Shown one piece after another: positions 1-8,200 of a stretch of 39,105 nucleotides of DNA. A program made the translations under genes and the position numbers. The stretch comes from JBQSUQ01 sp052384575. Lineage in GTDB: Bacteria > Pseudomonadota > Gammaproteobacteria > Enterobacterales > Pasteurellaceae. Numbering within the stretch: the first letter of the stretch is position 1; each line of letters starts with the position of its first letter. A model generated the notes under the pieces. The model was not told the DNA's origin. It ran no database searches and worked only from the letters and a program-made list of their open reading frames with translations. The stretch lies in the NCBI GenBank assembly GCA_052384575.1, contig JBQSUQ010000006.1; one strand, written 5' to 3'.

Positions 1-107
1 TCTTCTTCTCTTTTATTTTTTATGGTTGTCTACATTTTTTATATATTGAAAGCGCAAGTCTTTTTGATTAAAATCATTGATTAATTTTAGCGATTTTAAC
101 TTTATTT

Positions 108-977
108 ATGTCTTCATTTTTTTCTTTCCCGACTTTTCAACAATTATTTCCCAATGAAAAACGAAAATTAAAACGTTTTCGAGAATATATTCGCTATCAG
201 CTTGCTTGTTCTTTTTTTAAGAAAGAATGTCAACGCTTAACATCATTCATTAATCAAGACCCTTTTCGTGTAACATTATTTAATCAAAACTTATATAGAG
301 CCAATGTTTTGCTATCAAGTTACTGCGATAAGCGTTGTAATGCTAAACAACGTTTGGATTTAATTATTGCTAATCTGAATGTTATAGAAGAAAAATTAGG
401 CAAAGAACTATTAAATTTGTTACTTGAAAAGCAGTCCATTATTTTAGCGGATCTCACAGAAGAGCTTAGTTTAAATTTGAATATTAATAATATCGATCCA
501 TTTGAAGGCTTTTTTTCATTAAATATTCAAGATAAAAGAACAAGACAAAGTATTTATGATGCCTCTTTTACTTTTCTGAATCCAAATCAATTACTAATTG
601 CCTCAATACAGGGGCCTAAAGGGGAAAATGCTCAGGACTTAGTGCGTAACGCGACTAAGAATTTACATGGGGTTCGTCCTATGTTTATGCTGATTAATGG
701 CTTTAAATTGTTGGCACAGAAGTGGCATTGTGAACTATTAGGTATCCCTCATAAATATCAAGCAAAATACCGTTGGAATGATTCAACAAAATTGTTGTTT
801 AACTACGATGAATTTTGGCAAGAAAATGGTGCGGCGTTAAATGACGCATATTGGCAAATTCCTTGCCATATAGAACAGAAACCACTTGAAGAAATCGCTA
901 GTAAAAAACGATCTATGTATCGTAAACGCTACAATATGTTCGACCAAATGCAAGAACAAATCCATCAGGTTCTTTAG
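108..977 (+). CDS. VirK/YbjX family protein (DUF535)
   Basis: A 289-residue soluble protein. The C-terminal half carries the pattern typical of the DUF535 (VirK/YbjX) family: a GPKGENAQDLVRNATKNLHG stretch around residues 165-185, then an LNG-type segment and a GIPHKYQAKYRWN motif around 225-235. There is no signal peptide or membrane segment. Members in enterobacteria have been linked to envelope stress and resistance to antimicrobial peptides, but the biochemical function is unknown. No clear Shine-Dalgarno sequence precedes the ATG; the upstream 107 bases are AT-rich. It lies 20 bases before yoaA and may be co-transcribed with it. The family call is good; the role in this organism is inference. 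Confidence 0.8.
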   Translation: MSSFFSFPTFQQLFPNEKRKLKRFREYIRYQLACSFFKKECQRLTSFINQDPFRVTLFNQNLYRANVLLSSYCDKRCNAKQRLDLIIANLNVIEEKLGKELLNLLLEKQSIILADLTEELSLNLNINNIDPFEGFFSLNIQDKRTRQSIYDASFTFLNPNQLLIASIQGPKGENAQDLVRNATKNLHGVRPMFMLINGFKLLAQKWHCELLGIPHKYQAKYRWNDSTKLLFNYDEFWQENGAALNDAYWQIPCHIEQKPLEEIASKKRSMYRKRYNMFDQMQEQIHQVL

Positions 978-997
978 TCGAGTATAATCAAAAAGAT

Positions 998-2950
998 ATG
1001 ATGTCCAATCAATTAAAAATAGCAGAGGTCTTTTCTGAAAAAGGCACTCTAAGCCAATATATCAAAGGTTTTCGTCCTCGTACGGAGCAAATTGAGATGG
1101 CAATGGTGGTTGAAAAATCTATTAAAAATAATACCGCACTTGTTATTGAGGCGGGAACGGGTACCGGAAAAACCTTTGCCTATTTAGCGCCTACCTTGCT
1201 CACAAATAAAAAAACAATTATTTCTACTGGCTCTAAAAATTTACAAGATCAATTGTTTAAGCGAGACTTACCTGAAATAAAAAAAGCATTAAATTATTCG
1301 GGAAAAATTGCATTGTTGAAAGGCAGGGCAAATTATTTATGTTTAGAGCGTCTTGAACAGGTTAAATATACTGGATTGTTAGGTGATAAATCAATCCTAT
1401 CAGATTTCTCTAAGTTACAAAAATGGCATACTTATACGGAAACGGGCGATTTATCTGAATGTGAAGATTTAGCTGAAGACAGCCCTATATTACCTCAATT
1501 AGTGAGCACTGCAGATAGCTGTTTGGGATCGGATTGCCCACATTACGCAGATTGCTATGTTGCTTTGGCCCGTAAAAAAGCATTGGCAGCAGATCTTGTT
1601 GTGGTTAATCATCACCTATTCTGTGCTGATATGGCGGTAAAAGAAAATGGATTTGGTGAATTAATACCTAACGCGGAAGTCATTATTTTTGATGAGGCCC
1701 ATCAACTCCCCGATATTGCCAGCCAATATTTTGGTCAAACCTTCTCTTCCAAGCAATTGTTTGATTTGTGCAAAGATATGCAAATTGCTTATCGAATGGA
1801 AGTAAAAGATATGAAGCAATTAGAGGTGGCTTCTGATCATTTACTTAAAGTGGTACAGGATTTTCGTTTGTTGTTAGGTGAAGGGCAGCAGAAAGGCAAT
1901 TGGCGTGAATTATACCAGCAAAGTGCGGTGCAAAAAGGCTTTGTTTTTTTGCAAGAAAAATTAGACTTCACCATTGATGTGGTTAAACTTGCTTTAGGCC
2001 GTTCGCAAACATTAGACAATATTTATGAACGTTTAACCTTAGTGAAGGCACAATTACAGCGTTTAACTGAAATTAATATTACGGGTTATTGTTATTGGTA
2101 TGAAACCTTTAACCGCCAATTTTCTTTGAATATCACTCCTTTAACTGTTGCGGATAAATTTGGTGAGCAAATCCAATCAGACAAAAAAAGCTGGATTTTT
2201 ACTTCGGCAACCTTAGAAGTTGGCGGTTCTTTTCAACATTTTTGTCAACGATTAGGCATTGAAAATGCCGCTCAAAAGGTGTTGGAAAGCCCATTTAATT
2301 ATGCGGAGCAAGCGTTACTTTGTGTGCCTCGCTATTTGCCTTATTCAAATCAACAACATACTTTAATCCAGTTGGCAGAAATGCTCTTGCCTGTGATTAA
2401 AGCCAATAATGGACGCTGTTTTTTACTTTGTACTTCTTATCTTATGATGCGAGGTTTGGCAGAATATTTAAGGGAAAAAAGTGATTTTTCGGTTTTATTA
2501 CAAGGCGAAAGTCCCAAAACAAAGCTATTACAACAATTTATTCAGCAAGAAAAGTCGGTATTAGTGGCAACGTCAAGCTTTTGGGAAGGCATTGATGTGC
2601 GAGGCGATGCCTTATCTTTAGTGATTATTGATAAACTTCCCTTCACTTCGCCAGAAGATCCTTTATTAAAAGCGCGTATAGAAGATTGTCGTTTACAAGG
2701 CGGTGAGCCCTTTAATGATATTCAAATTCCAGAAGCCGTCATTGCTTTAAAACAAGGCGTCGGGCGATTAATTCGAGATGTCACTGATCGAGGAGCTGTG
2801 ATTATTTGTGATAGTCGTTTGGTTACGCGCCCTTATGGTAAAACTTTCTTAAAAAGTTTGCCAAAAGCTACGCGTACAAGAGATCTGAATAAAGTAATCA
2901 GCTTTCTTAAAAACTTATCGCCACCTCATATGTCAAAGAAACAAAAATAA
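998..2950 (+). CDS. yoaA: ATP-dependent DNA helicase YoaA (DinG/XPD family)
   Basis: A 650-residue superfamily 2 helicase close in length to E. coli YoaA (about 636). Visible are Walker A GTGTGKT (residues 53-59), the DEAH box (232-235), and four cysteines (115, 175, 180, 186) placed between them as in the iron-sulfur cluster of the XPD/DinG group. The C-terminal motif with QGVGRLIR is the helicase motif VI. The family unwinds DNA 5'-3'; E. coli YoaA helps repair stalled forks and pairs with the HolC subunit of DNA polymerase III. Two ATGs stand in a row at 998 and 1001, and either could be used; the ribosome site is weak. It is followed after nine bases by tsaB, so these are probably one operon. 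Confidence 0.93.
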   Translation: MMSNQLKIAEVFSEKGTLSQYIKGFRPRTEQIEMAMVVEKSIKNNTALVIEAGTGTGKTFAYLAPTLLTNKKTIISTGSKNLQDQLFKRDLPEIKKALNYSGKIALLKGRANYLCLERLEQVKYTGLLGDKSILSDFSKLQKWHTYTETGDLSECEDLAEDSPILPQLVSTADSCLGSDCPHYADCYVALARKKALAADLVVVNHHLFCADMAVKENGFGELIPNAEVIIFDEAHQLPDIASQYFGQTFSSKQLFDLCKDMQIAYRMEVKDMKQLEVASDHLLKVVQDFRLLLGEGQQKGNWRELYQQSAVQKGFVFLQEKLDFTIDVVKLALGRSQTLDNIYERLTLVKAQLQRLTEINITGYCYWYETFNRQFSLNITPLTVADKFGEQIQSDKKSWIFTSATLEVGGSFQHFCQRLGIENAAQKVLESPFNYAEQALLCVPRYLPYSNQQHTLIQLAEMLLPVIKANNGRCFLLCTSYLMMRGLAEYLREKSDFSVLLQGESPKTKLLQQFIQQEKSVLVATSSFWEGIDVRGDALSLVIIDKLPFTSPEDPLLKARIEDCRLQGGEPFNDIQIPEAVIALKQGVGRLIRDVTDRGAVIICDSRLVTRPYGKTFLKSLPKATRTRDLNKVISFLKNLSPPHMSKKQK

Positions 2951-2959
2951 AGGAATACT

Positions 2960-3673
2960 ATGAATAATGTCACATTGCTTGCCTTAGATACTTCAACGGA
3001 AGCTTGCTCAGTCGCGCTATTACATAAAGGTGAATTAACCCATTTAGATGAGCTTGCTGAACGCACCCATACCAAACGTATTTTGCCGATGATTGAACAC
3101 ATTTTGCAACAATCAGGCATTGCATTAAAACAAGTTGATGCTTTAGTTTTTGGACGAGGTCCCGGCAGTTTTACTGGCGTTCGAGTGGGAGCAGGTGTCG
3201 CACAGGGACTGGCTTTTGGTGCTGACTTACCCGTTATTGCAGTATCGAATTTAACAGCAATGGCACAAGCAGCTTATGAATTACATCAAGCGGAAAATGT
3301 GATTGCCGCTATTGATGCTCGCATGAATGAAGTCTATTTTTCGCAATTAAAACTTGAAAAAGTGCGGTTAGAAAATCAAACGTTTTTACAATGGCAAGAA
3401 ATTATAAATGAACAGGTTTGTTCTCCACAATTGATGCTTGAACAACTTAAGGATGTAAATGATGACTGGCATACAGTGGGAACAGGTTGGAAAGCTTATT
3501 TTGAGCAACAACCAGTAGGACAGCAAACTGATATTTTATTACCTTCAGCGAAATACATGATTGCTCTTGCTTTGCCAATGTGGTATCAGAAGCAAATTAT
3601 CAATGCAACGGAAATTGAGCCTGTTTATTTACGCAATGATGTCGCTTGGAAGAAACTTCCTGGGAGAGAATAA
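2960..3673 (+). CDS. tsaB: tRNA threonylcarbamoyladenosine biosynthesis protein TsaB
   Basis: A 237-residue ASKHA-fold protein that matches TsaB (YeaZ). The N-terminus LLALDTSTEACSVAL and the GRGPGSFTGVRVG segment near residues 65-80 are diagnostic. TsaB works with TsaD and TsaE to make the t6A modification at position 37 of ANN-decoding tRNAs, an essential cytoplasmic step. A clear AAGGAAT ribosome site precedes the ATG. The gene sits between yoaA and slp; the stop codon directly abuts the slp start, which implies translational coupling. A DNA uptake sequence lies inside the gene at 3360-3368. Confidence 0.95.
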   Translation: MNNVTLLALDTSTEACSVALLHKGELTHLDELAERTHTKRILPMIEHILQQSGIALKQVDALVFGRGPGSFTGVRVGAGVAQGLAFGADLPVIAVSNLTAMAQAAYELHQAENVIAAIDARMNEVYFSQLKLEKVRLENQTFLQWQEIINEQVCSPQLMLEQLKDVNDDWHTVGTGWKAYFEQQPVGQQTDILLPSAKYMIALALPMWYQKQIINATEIEPVYLRNDVAWKKLPGRE

Positions 3674-4228
3674 ATGATCCGAAAAATTTGTGCGATTTTC
3701 ACCGCACTTTTACTGGCTAGCTGTGTTAATCCGCCTGCCGGTTTAGAAAAAGATGAATTCACCATTACTCGTTTAAGCCAAATAAAAGCAGATGATTATT
3801 CATGCCATTGCAAACAAGTGCGATTAGGTGGCAAAGTGCTGTCAGCAACGGCATTGAAAAAACAGACAAAATTAGAAATTCTCAGTCTGTCAGTGAGCTC
3901 GCTATCGGCAAAACCTATATTGGATAGCCAAAGTGACGGGCGCTTTATTGCTTATGTGGAAGGTTTTATTGATCCTGAACAAGTGAAAAATCAATATGTT
4001 ACGATAAAAGGTGTATTAGCATCTCAAGAAAAAGGAAAAATTGATTTAGCGGATTATGTATATCCTGTTATTAATGCTACAGCATTTAAACAGTGGCGAT
4101 TAGTGCAAGAATATTATTATGATCGCGATGATTGGGAAGATTGGTACGAGGATCGTTTTGGTTTCCCAGGCTGGCGTATTGGCGGTTTTTGGCATATGGA
4201 ACCAAAATTGCGTTATGTACTTTATTAA
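3674..4228 (+). CDS. slp: Slp family outer membrane lipoprotein
   Basis: A 184-residue lipoprotein. The signal peptide ends in a lipobox LLAS-C with the lipidated cysteine at residue 17. The body follows the Slp family (starvation/stationary phase lipoprotein of E. coli), with the typical early SxIKAD...C..C and G.V segments and a long aromatic, acidic C-terminus (YYYDRDDWEDWYEDRFG around 150-166). Slp proteins sit in the outer membrane; their molecular function is not settled. The ATG follows the tsaB stop with no gap, so the gene depends on upstream translation. An uptake sequence at 3701-3709 encodes part of the signal peptide. Confidence 0.88.
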   Translation: MIRKICAIFTALLLASCVNPPAGLEKDEFTITRLSQIKADDYSCHCKQVRLGGKVLSATALKKQTKLEILSLSVSSLSAKPILDSQSDGRFIAYVEGFIDPEQVKNQYVTIKGVLASQEKGKIDLADYVYPVINATAFKQWRLVQEYYYDRDDWEDWYEDRFGFPGWRIGGFWHMEPKLRYVLY

Positions 4229-4273
4229 TGATATATTTACGCAGCAAAATTTTAGTGATAAGTAGGAAAGAAT

Positions 4274-5962
4274 ATGGAAAAACTCTGGTTTCAAAATTAC
4301 CCAAAAGGGGTTGAGAAAGAAATAGATACTTCAAAATATGCGAATTTGTTGGATATGTTTGAAAATGCGGTGCGTACTCACCCCGATCGTCCTGCTTATA
4401 TCAATATGGGGCAAGTTCTCACTTTTCGTAAACTTGAAGAACGCAGTCGTGCTTTTGCGGCTTATTTGCAAAATGAATTAAAGTTAAAACAAGGCGATCC
4501 AGTGGCGTTGATGATGCCTAATTTATTGCAATATCCAATTGCTTTATTCGGTGTACTGAGAGCTGGGTTAGTTGTTGTGAATGTGAATCCGCTTTATACG
4601 CCTCGTGAATTAGAGCATCAATTACAAGATAGTAAAGCCAAAGCCATTGTTGTTGTTTCAAATTTTGCTTCTACGCTAGAAAAAATTGTATTTAATACTG
4701 AAGTCAAACATGTGATTTTAACCCGTATGGGCGATCAGCTTTCTTTTGGTAAGCGAACATTAGTGAATTTCGTCGTGAAATATGTGAAAAAGCTAGTGCC
4801 AAAATATAAATTGCCTCATGCAGTGACATTTCGTGAAGTATTGAGTGTCGGTAAAATGCGTCAATACGTACGTCCTGAGCTAGATTCTAGTGCATTAGCC
4901 TTTTTGCAATATACCGGTGGTACAACAGGCGTGGCGAAAGGGGCGATGCTTTCTCATGGCAATATGGTCGCAAATGTGATGCAAGCGCGTTGGATTGCCC
5001 AACCTTTTGTTGGTAATAATAATCGTCAACGCAAAGCAGTTTTACCATTGCCGCTTTACCACATTTTTGCGCTCTGTGCTAACTGCTTACTCTTTATTGA
5101 ATTAGGCATTACCGCAGTATTAATTACCAATCCTCGCGATATTGATGGATTCATTAAAGAGCTGAAAAAACATCAATTTGTCGCGATCACCGGTGTGAAT
5201 ACCTTATTTAATGCTTTATTAAATAATGAGAATTTTAAAGAGGTTGATTTCTCCCATTTAAAATTAAGTGTTGGCGGAGGCATGCCGATACAACAAGCTG
5301 TCGCAACACGTTGGCATGAATTAACCGGCTGCAATATTATCGAAGGCTATGGTTTGACGGAATGTTCGCCATTAGTGGCTGCTTCAACGGTTGATTGTCT
5401 AACCCATGATGGTAGCATTGGGGTGCCAGTACCGAATACTGATGTAAAAATTATCAAAGAAGATGGTTCAGAAGCAGCTTTAGGCGAAGCAGGAGAGCTT
5501 TGGGTTAAAGGCGAACAAGTCATGCAAGGTTATTGGCAACGTCCAGAAGCAACGGCTGAGATTTTGAAAGAGGGTTGGTTAGCAACAGGTGACATTGTTG
5601 TGATGAACGAAACCGGTATTTTACGCATTGTTGACCGTAAAAAAGACATGATTTTGGTTTCTGGATTCAATGTTTATCCAAACGAAATTGAGGATGTGGT
5701 CATGCTCAATTACAAAGTAGCAGAAGTTGTTGCGATTGGTGTGCCAAGCGAGGCATCGGGAGAAAGTATCAAAATTTTTGTCGTGAAGAAAGATGATAGT
5801 CTAACCCGAGATGAATTACGTCAACATTGCCGTCAATATCTCACTGGCTATAAAGTACCTAAAGACATTGAGTTTCGTGATGAATTACCAAAAAGTAATA
5901 TCGGGAAAATCTTACGTCGTGTATTAAGAGATGAAGAGTTAGCGAAACGTTCTCAAAGCTAA
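4274..5962 (+). CDS. fadD: Long-chain fatty acid--CoA ligase FadD
   Basis: A 562-residue member of the ANL adenylate-forming superfamily, the same length class as E. coli FadD (561). The phosphate-binding P-loop YTGGTTGVAKGA lies near residues 213-224, the GYGLTECSP motif near 358-366, and the hinge/C-terminal DRKKDMILVSGFNVYP near 453-468 with a conserved lysine near the end (SNIGKILRR). The enzyme activates imported long-chain fatty acids to acyl-CoA at the inner membrane. An AGGAAAG ribosome site precedes the ATG. It is followed by a perfect 13-bp hairpin, so transcription may largely end before rnd. Because Haemophilus lacks full beta-oxidation in many strains (recalled), the acyl-CoA probably feeds phospholipid synthesis. 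Confidence 0.94.
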   Translation: MEKLWFQNYPKGVEKEIDTSKYANLLDMFENAVRTHPDRPAYINMGQVLTFRKLEERSRAFAAYLQNELKLKQGDPVALMMPNLLQYPIALFGVLRAGLVVVNVNPLYTPRELEHQLQDSKAKAIVVVSNFASTLEKIVFNTEVKHVILTRMGDQLSFGKRTLVNFVVKYVKKLVPKYKLPHAVTFREVLSVGKMRQYVRPELDSSALAFLQYTGGTTGVAKGAMLSHGNMVANVMQARWIAQPFVGNNNRQRKAVLPLPLYHIFALCANCLLFIELGITAVLITNPRDIDGFIKELKKHQFVAITGVNTLFNALLNNENFKEVDFSHLKLSVGGGMPIQQAVATRWHELTGCNIIEGYGLTECSPLVAASTVDCLTHDGSIGVPVPNTDVKIIKEDGSEAALGEAGELWVKGEQVMQGYWQRPEATAEILKEGWLATGDIVVMNETGILRIVDRKKDMILVSGFNVYPNEIEDVVMLNYKVAEVVAIGVPSEASGESIKIFVVKKDDSLTRDELRQHCRQYLTGYKVPKDIEFRDELPKSNIGKILRRVLRDEELAKRSQS

Positions 5963-5977
5963 TTGGAAAATAAAAGA

Positions 5978-6006
5978 AATAATGCACGTTTTTAACGTGC
6001 ATTATT
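5978..6006 (+). terminator. Hairpin terminator between fadD and rnd
   Basis: A perfect 13-bp inverted repeat (AATAATGCACGTT, loop TTT, AACGTGCATTATT) follows the fadD stop by 15 bases. The downstream U-run is short (GTTT), so termination may be partial. The repeat ends 15 bases before the rnd start. Confidence 0.65.
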
Positions 6007-6021
6007 GTTTAATCAGTAAAT

Positions 6022-7164
6022 ATGATAAAAGAAGTAAAAAATCCACTGCACTTTAATCTCATCACAACAGATGAGCAACTCGCAGAAATTTGTCAACGCG
6101 CGCAACAAAAGAAAGTCATTGCCTTAGATACCGAATTTGTCCGAATTCGTAGCTATTATCCAAAGCTAGGGCTTATTCAACTCTATGACGGTGAACAAGT
6201 TAGTTTAATTGACCCAACTGAGATCAACGATTTTTCGCCCTTTGTTGATTTGTTAGCAGATCAGCAAGTTCATAAAGTCTTGCATGCTTGCTATGAAGAT
6301 CTTGAGGTATTTCAGCATTATTTTAACCAATTCCCTGAACCGTTAACGGATACGCAGGTGATGGCGAGTTTCCTTGCTTTTCCAACTTCAATGGGATTAG
6401 CTACGTTAATTCAGCATTATTTTCAAATTGAAATGGATAAAGGTGCTTCTCGCACTAATTGGTTAGCTCGCCCTTTATCTGCTAAGCAATTAGAATATGC
6501 CGCAGCAGATGTGTGGTATTTGCTGCCTTTGTATCAAAAAATGAAGGAAGAATTGGATAAAACACCTTGGCAAAGTGCGGTGCAATTTGATAGTGAATTG
6601 TTATTGGAAAAACAACGCAAAGTTAAATTGCCTGAAAAAGCTTATCTGACCATTTCCAATGTGGCGAAGCTGCAACAAGAAGAATTAATGCGATTAAAAT
6701 TACTTGCACAATGGCGACAAGAAGAAGCCATTAAACGAGATTTGGCGTTGAATTTTGTGGTCAGAGCCGAACATTTGTATACTGTGGCAAAATACGCGCC
6801 AAAGCATACTTCAGAATTATTAAATTGGGGATTAGATCCGCAAGAAGTACGAATTCATGGTAAAAAATTATTGCATATTATTGAGCAAGCCAAACGAGTG
6901 GATTCTGCTGAATATCCACCTTTGATCCAAAAATTATCTGATGATCCTCGTTATAAAAAATCCTTGAAATTATTGCAACAGAAATTAAAAGAAATCACTC
7001 CAGCGGGCTTAGCAACAGAGGTGATTGCAAGTAAGAGAGGATTAGAAAGTTTGATGAAATGGGTTTGGGTTAAACAGAAAGATCCCGATTCATTACCTGA
7101 TTTAATGCGTGATTGGCGCGCTCCATTTGGACAATCGCTTGTTAAACTACTCGAATCTTGTTAA
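6022..7164 (+). CDS. rnd: Ribonuclease D
   Basis: A 380-residue DEDD-type 3'-5' exoribonuclease with two C-terminal HRDC-like helical domains, near the E. coli length (375). Catalytic motifs are visible: Exo I LDTEFVR (about residues 34-40), Exo II HACYEDLEVF (about 88-97) and Exo III YAAADVWYL (about 159-167). RNase D trims the 3' ends of tRNA precursors and other small structured RNAs. It stands alone between the fadD hairpin and an inverted-uptake-sequence terminator. An uptake sequence lies at 6573-6581. No unusual features. Confidence 0.95.
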   Translation: MIKEVKNPLHFNLITTDEQLAEICQRAQQKKVIALDTEFVRIRSYYPKLGLIQLYDGEQVSLIDPTEINDFSPFVDLLADQQVHKVLHACYEDLEVFQHYFNQFPEPLTDTQVMASFLAFPTSMGLATLIQHYFQIEMDKGASRTNWLARPLSAKQLEYAAADVWYLLPLYQKMKEELDKTPWQSAVQFDSELLLEKQRKVKLPEKAYLTISNVAKLQQEELMRLKLLAQWRQEEAIKRDLALNFVVRAEHLYTVAKYAPKHTSELLNWGLDPQEVRIHGKKLLHIIEQAKRVDSAEYPPLIQKLSDDPRYKKSLKLLQQKLKEITPAGLATEVIASKRGLESLMKWVWVKQKDPDSLPDLMRDWRAPFGQSLVKLLESC

Positions 7165-7170
7165 AAATAA

Positions 7171-7190
7171 ACCGCACTTTAAAGTGCGGT
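7171..7190. terminator. Inverted uptake-sequence pair, bidirectional terminator
   Basis: ACCGCACTTT directly abuts AAAGTGCGGT, a perfect 20-base palindrome of two head-to-head DNA uptake sequences. It lies between the convergent genes rnd (+) and a lipoprotein gene (-). The flanks are A-rich on the left and T-rich on the right, as expected of a rho-independent terminator usable in both directions. Confidence 0.75.
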
Positions 7191-7206
7191 CTTGTTTATC
7201 AACGTT

Positions 7207-8145
7207 TTACCAACGGTATTTAGGATTAATAATATCTTTCACTTGTCCCCAATATACTTTCAAGATAATTTCACCTTCTGCGTACGGTCCTATTGCGTAT
7301 GGTGGATAAACAAAATTAATTCCTTCGGCATCAAAATAGAAATCAGGGGAAATGTATAATTCACTTTCAGGCGTATAAAATTCGTTTTCTTTTATCTTAT
7401 TATCTAATCTATATTGATAATCTTTATAACTTTCCCATAAGAATTTTTTTAATGCAGGGTGATTTTTTGTGGCAAACAGATCTTCTAATTTAATAATAGA
7501 TTTGGTTTCAGTATCAATATGATAGTAATTTGACCAATTCATGCCATGGGCACCACCACTATAAGTGCTAGTATATTGAGCAAAACTAATGACATTTTGT
7601 CTTTGTCCTATATAAGTCAAAAAGAATTCATATTCATTGCCAAGACTTTCAAAATTCTTGCTAGACTGTAAGTCACCTTCGTAATAGAACTGCATTAGCG
7701 CCTTAAAACGATCTTTGTTAGTTGGCAATGCTTTTATTTTTTTTAGTACTTCAGGCGACTCCGCTAAGTTTTCATCAAGTTTCCCTATTAATTGCTGATA
7801 AAGAAGATTATCTAGCCACTCGTACCCTGTTTCCACCGTTTCGACATGATAATTAATATAACTTTCTGTGTAACCATACTCATCATCTTTAGGTTGAGTA
7901 CGTTTAAACTCTTCTTTAGCGCTGAAGATAGTAATTGGTTTAACATTTAATGTTGGAATTTCTGAGCTGATTTTATTCAGTTTATCTTGGGCTGCTTGAA
8001 GCTCTGCTTGGGATTTTTCTAAGTCCGCTTTTAATTGCACGACTTCACGTTCTGCTTGTAATAACTTAGCCTGAGTTTCTTTATCATTACATCCAGTTAA
8101 TACTAAGGCAGAGAGAATGGCGAATGAAAGGATTGATGTGCGCAT
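7207..8145 (-). CDS. Coiled-coil lipoprotein with DUF3298/RsiV-like domain
   Basis: A 312-residue predicted lipoprotein. I place the start at 8145, where AAGAGG lies 6 bases upstream and a classic signal peptide with lipobox VLTG-C (Cys19) begins; the longer frame to 8214 would overlap argS and lose the signal. Residues about 24-65 are a charged heptad-like coiled coil (AKLLQAEREVVQLKADLEKS). The C-terminal two thirds contain YSGGAHGMNW and a late PYAIGPYAEGE segment, which are hallmarks of the DUF3298/RsiV fold. In Bacillus RsiV this domain binds lysozyme, and in other bacteria its role is unknown. Function here is not known; an envelope-sensing or inhibitor role would be speculation. Confidence 0.8.
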   Translation of the reverse strand: MRTSILSFAILSALVLTGCNDKETQAKLLQAEREVVQLKADLEKSQAELQAAQDKLNKISSEIPTLNVKPITIFSAKEEFKRTQPKDDEYGYTESYINYHVETVETGYEWLDNLLYQQLIGKLDENLAESPEVLKKIKALPTNKDRFKALMQFYYEGDLQSSKNFESLGNEYEFFLTYIGQRQNVISFAQYTSTYSGGAHGMNWSNYYHIDTETKSIIKLEDLFATKNHPALKKFLWESYKDYQYRLDNKIKENEFYTPESELYISPDFYFDAEGINFVYPPYAIGPYAEGEIILKVYWGQVKDIINPKYRW

Positions 8146-8157
8146 AATTTTTCCTCT

Positions 8158-8193
8158 TAAATAAAAGCCATCAGATAAATATGCTGATGGCTT
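8158..8193 (-). terminator. argS terminator
   Basis: On the minus strand a 10-bp stem (AAGCCATCAG...CTGATGGCTT) follows the argS stop by a few bases and is followed by TTTTATTT. It therefore ends argS before the downstream lipoprotein gene, whose ribosome site begins just after. Confidence 0.8.
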
Positions 8194-8200
8194 GCTGTTA

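Noticed and set aside
64..77. FNR-like TTGATTAAAATCAT before the VirK/YbjX gene.
   Set aside because: It matches nine of ten core bases but lies 31 bases from the start codon in very AT-rich DNA, leaving no room for a normal activated promoter; chance is likely.
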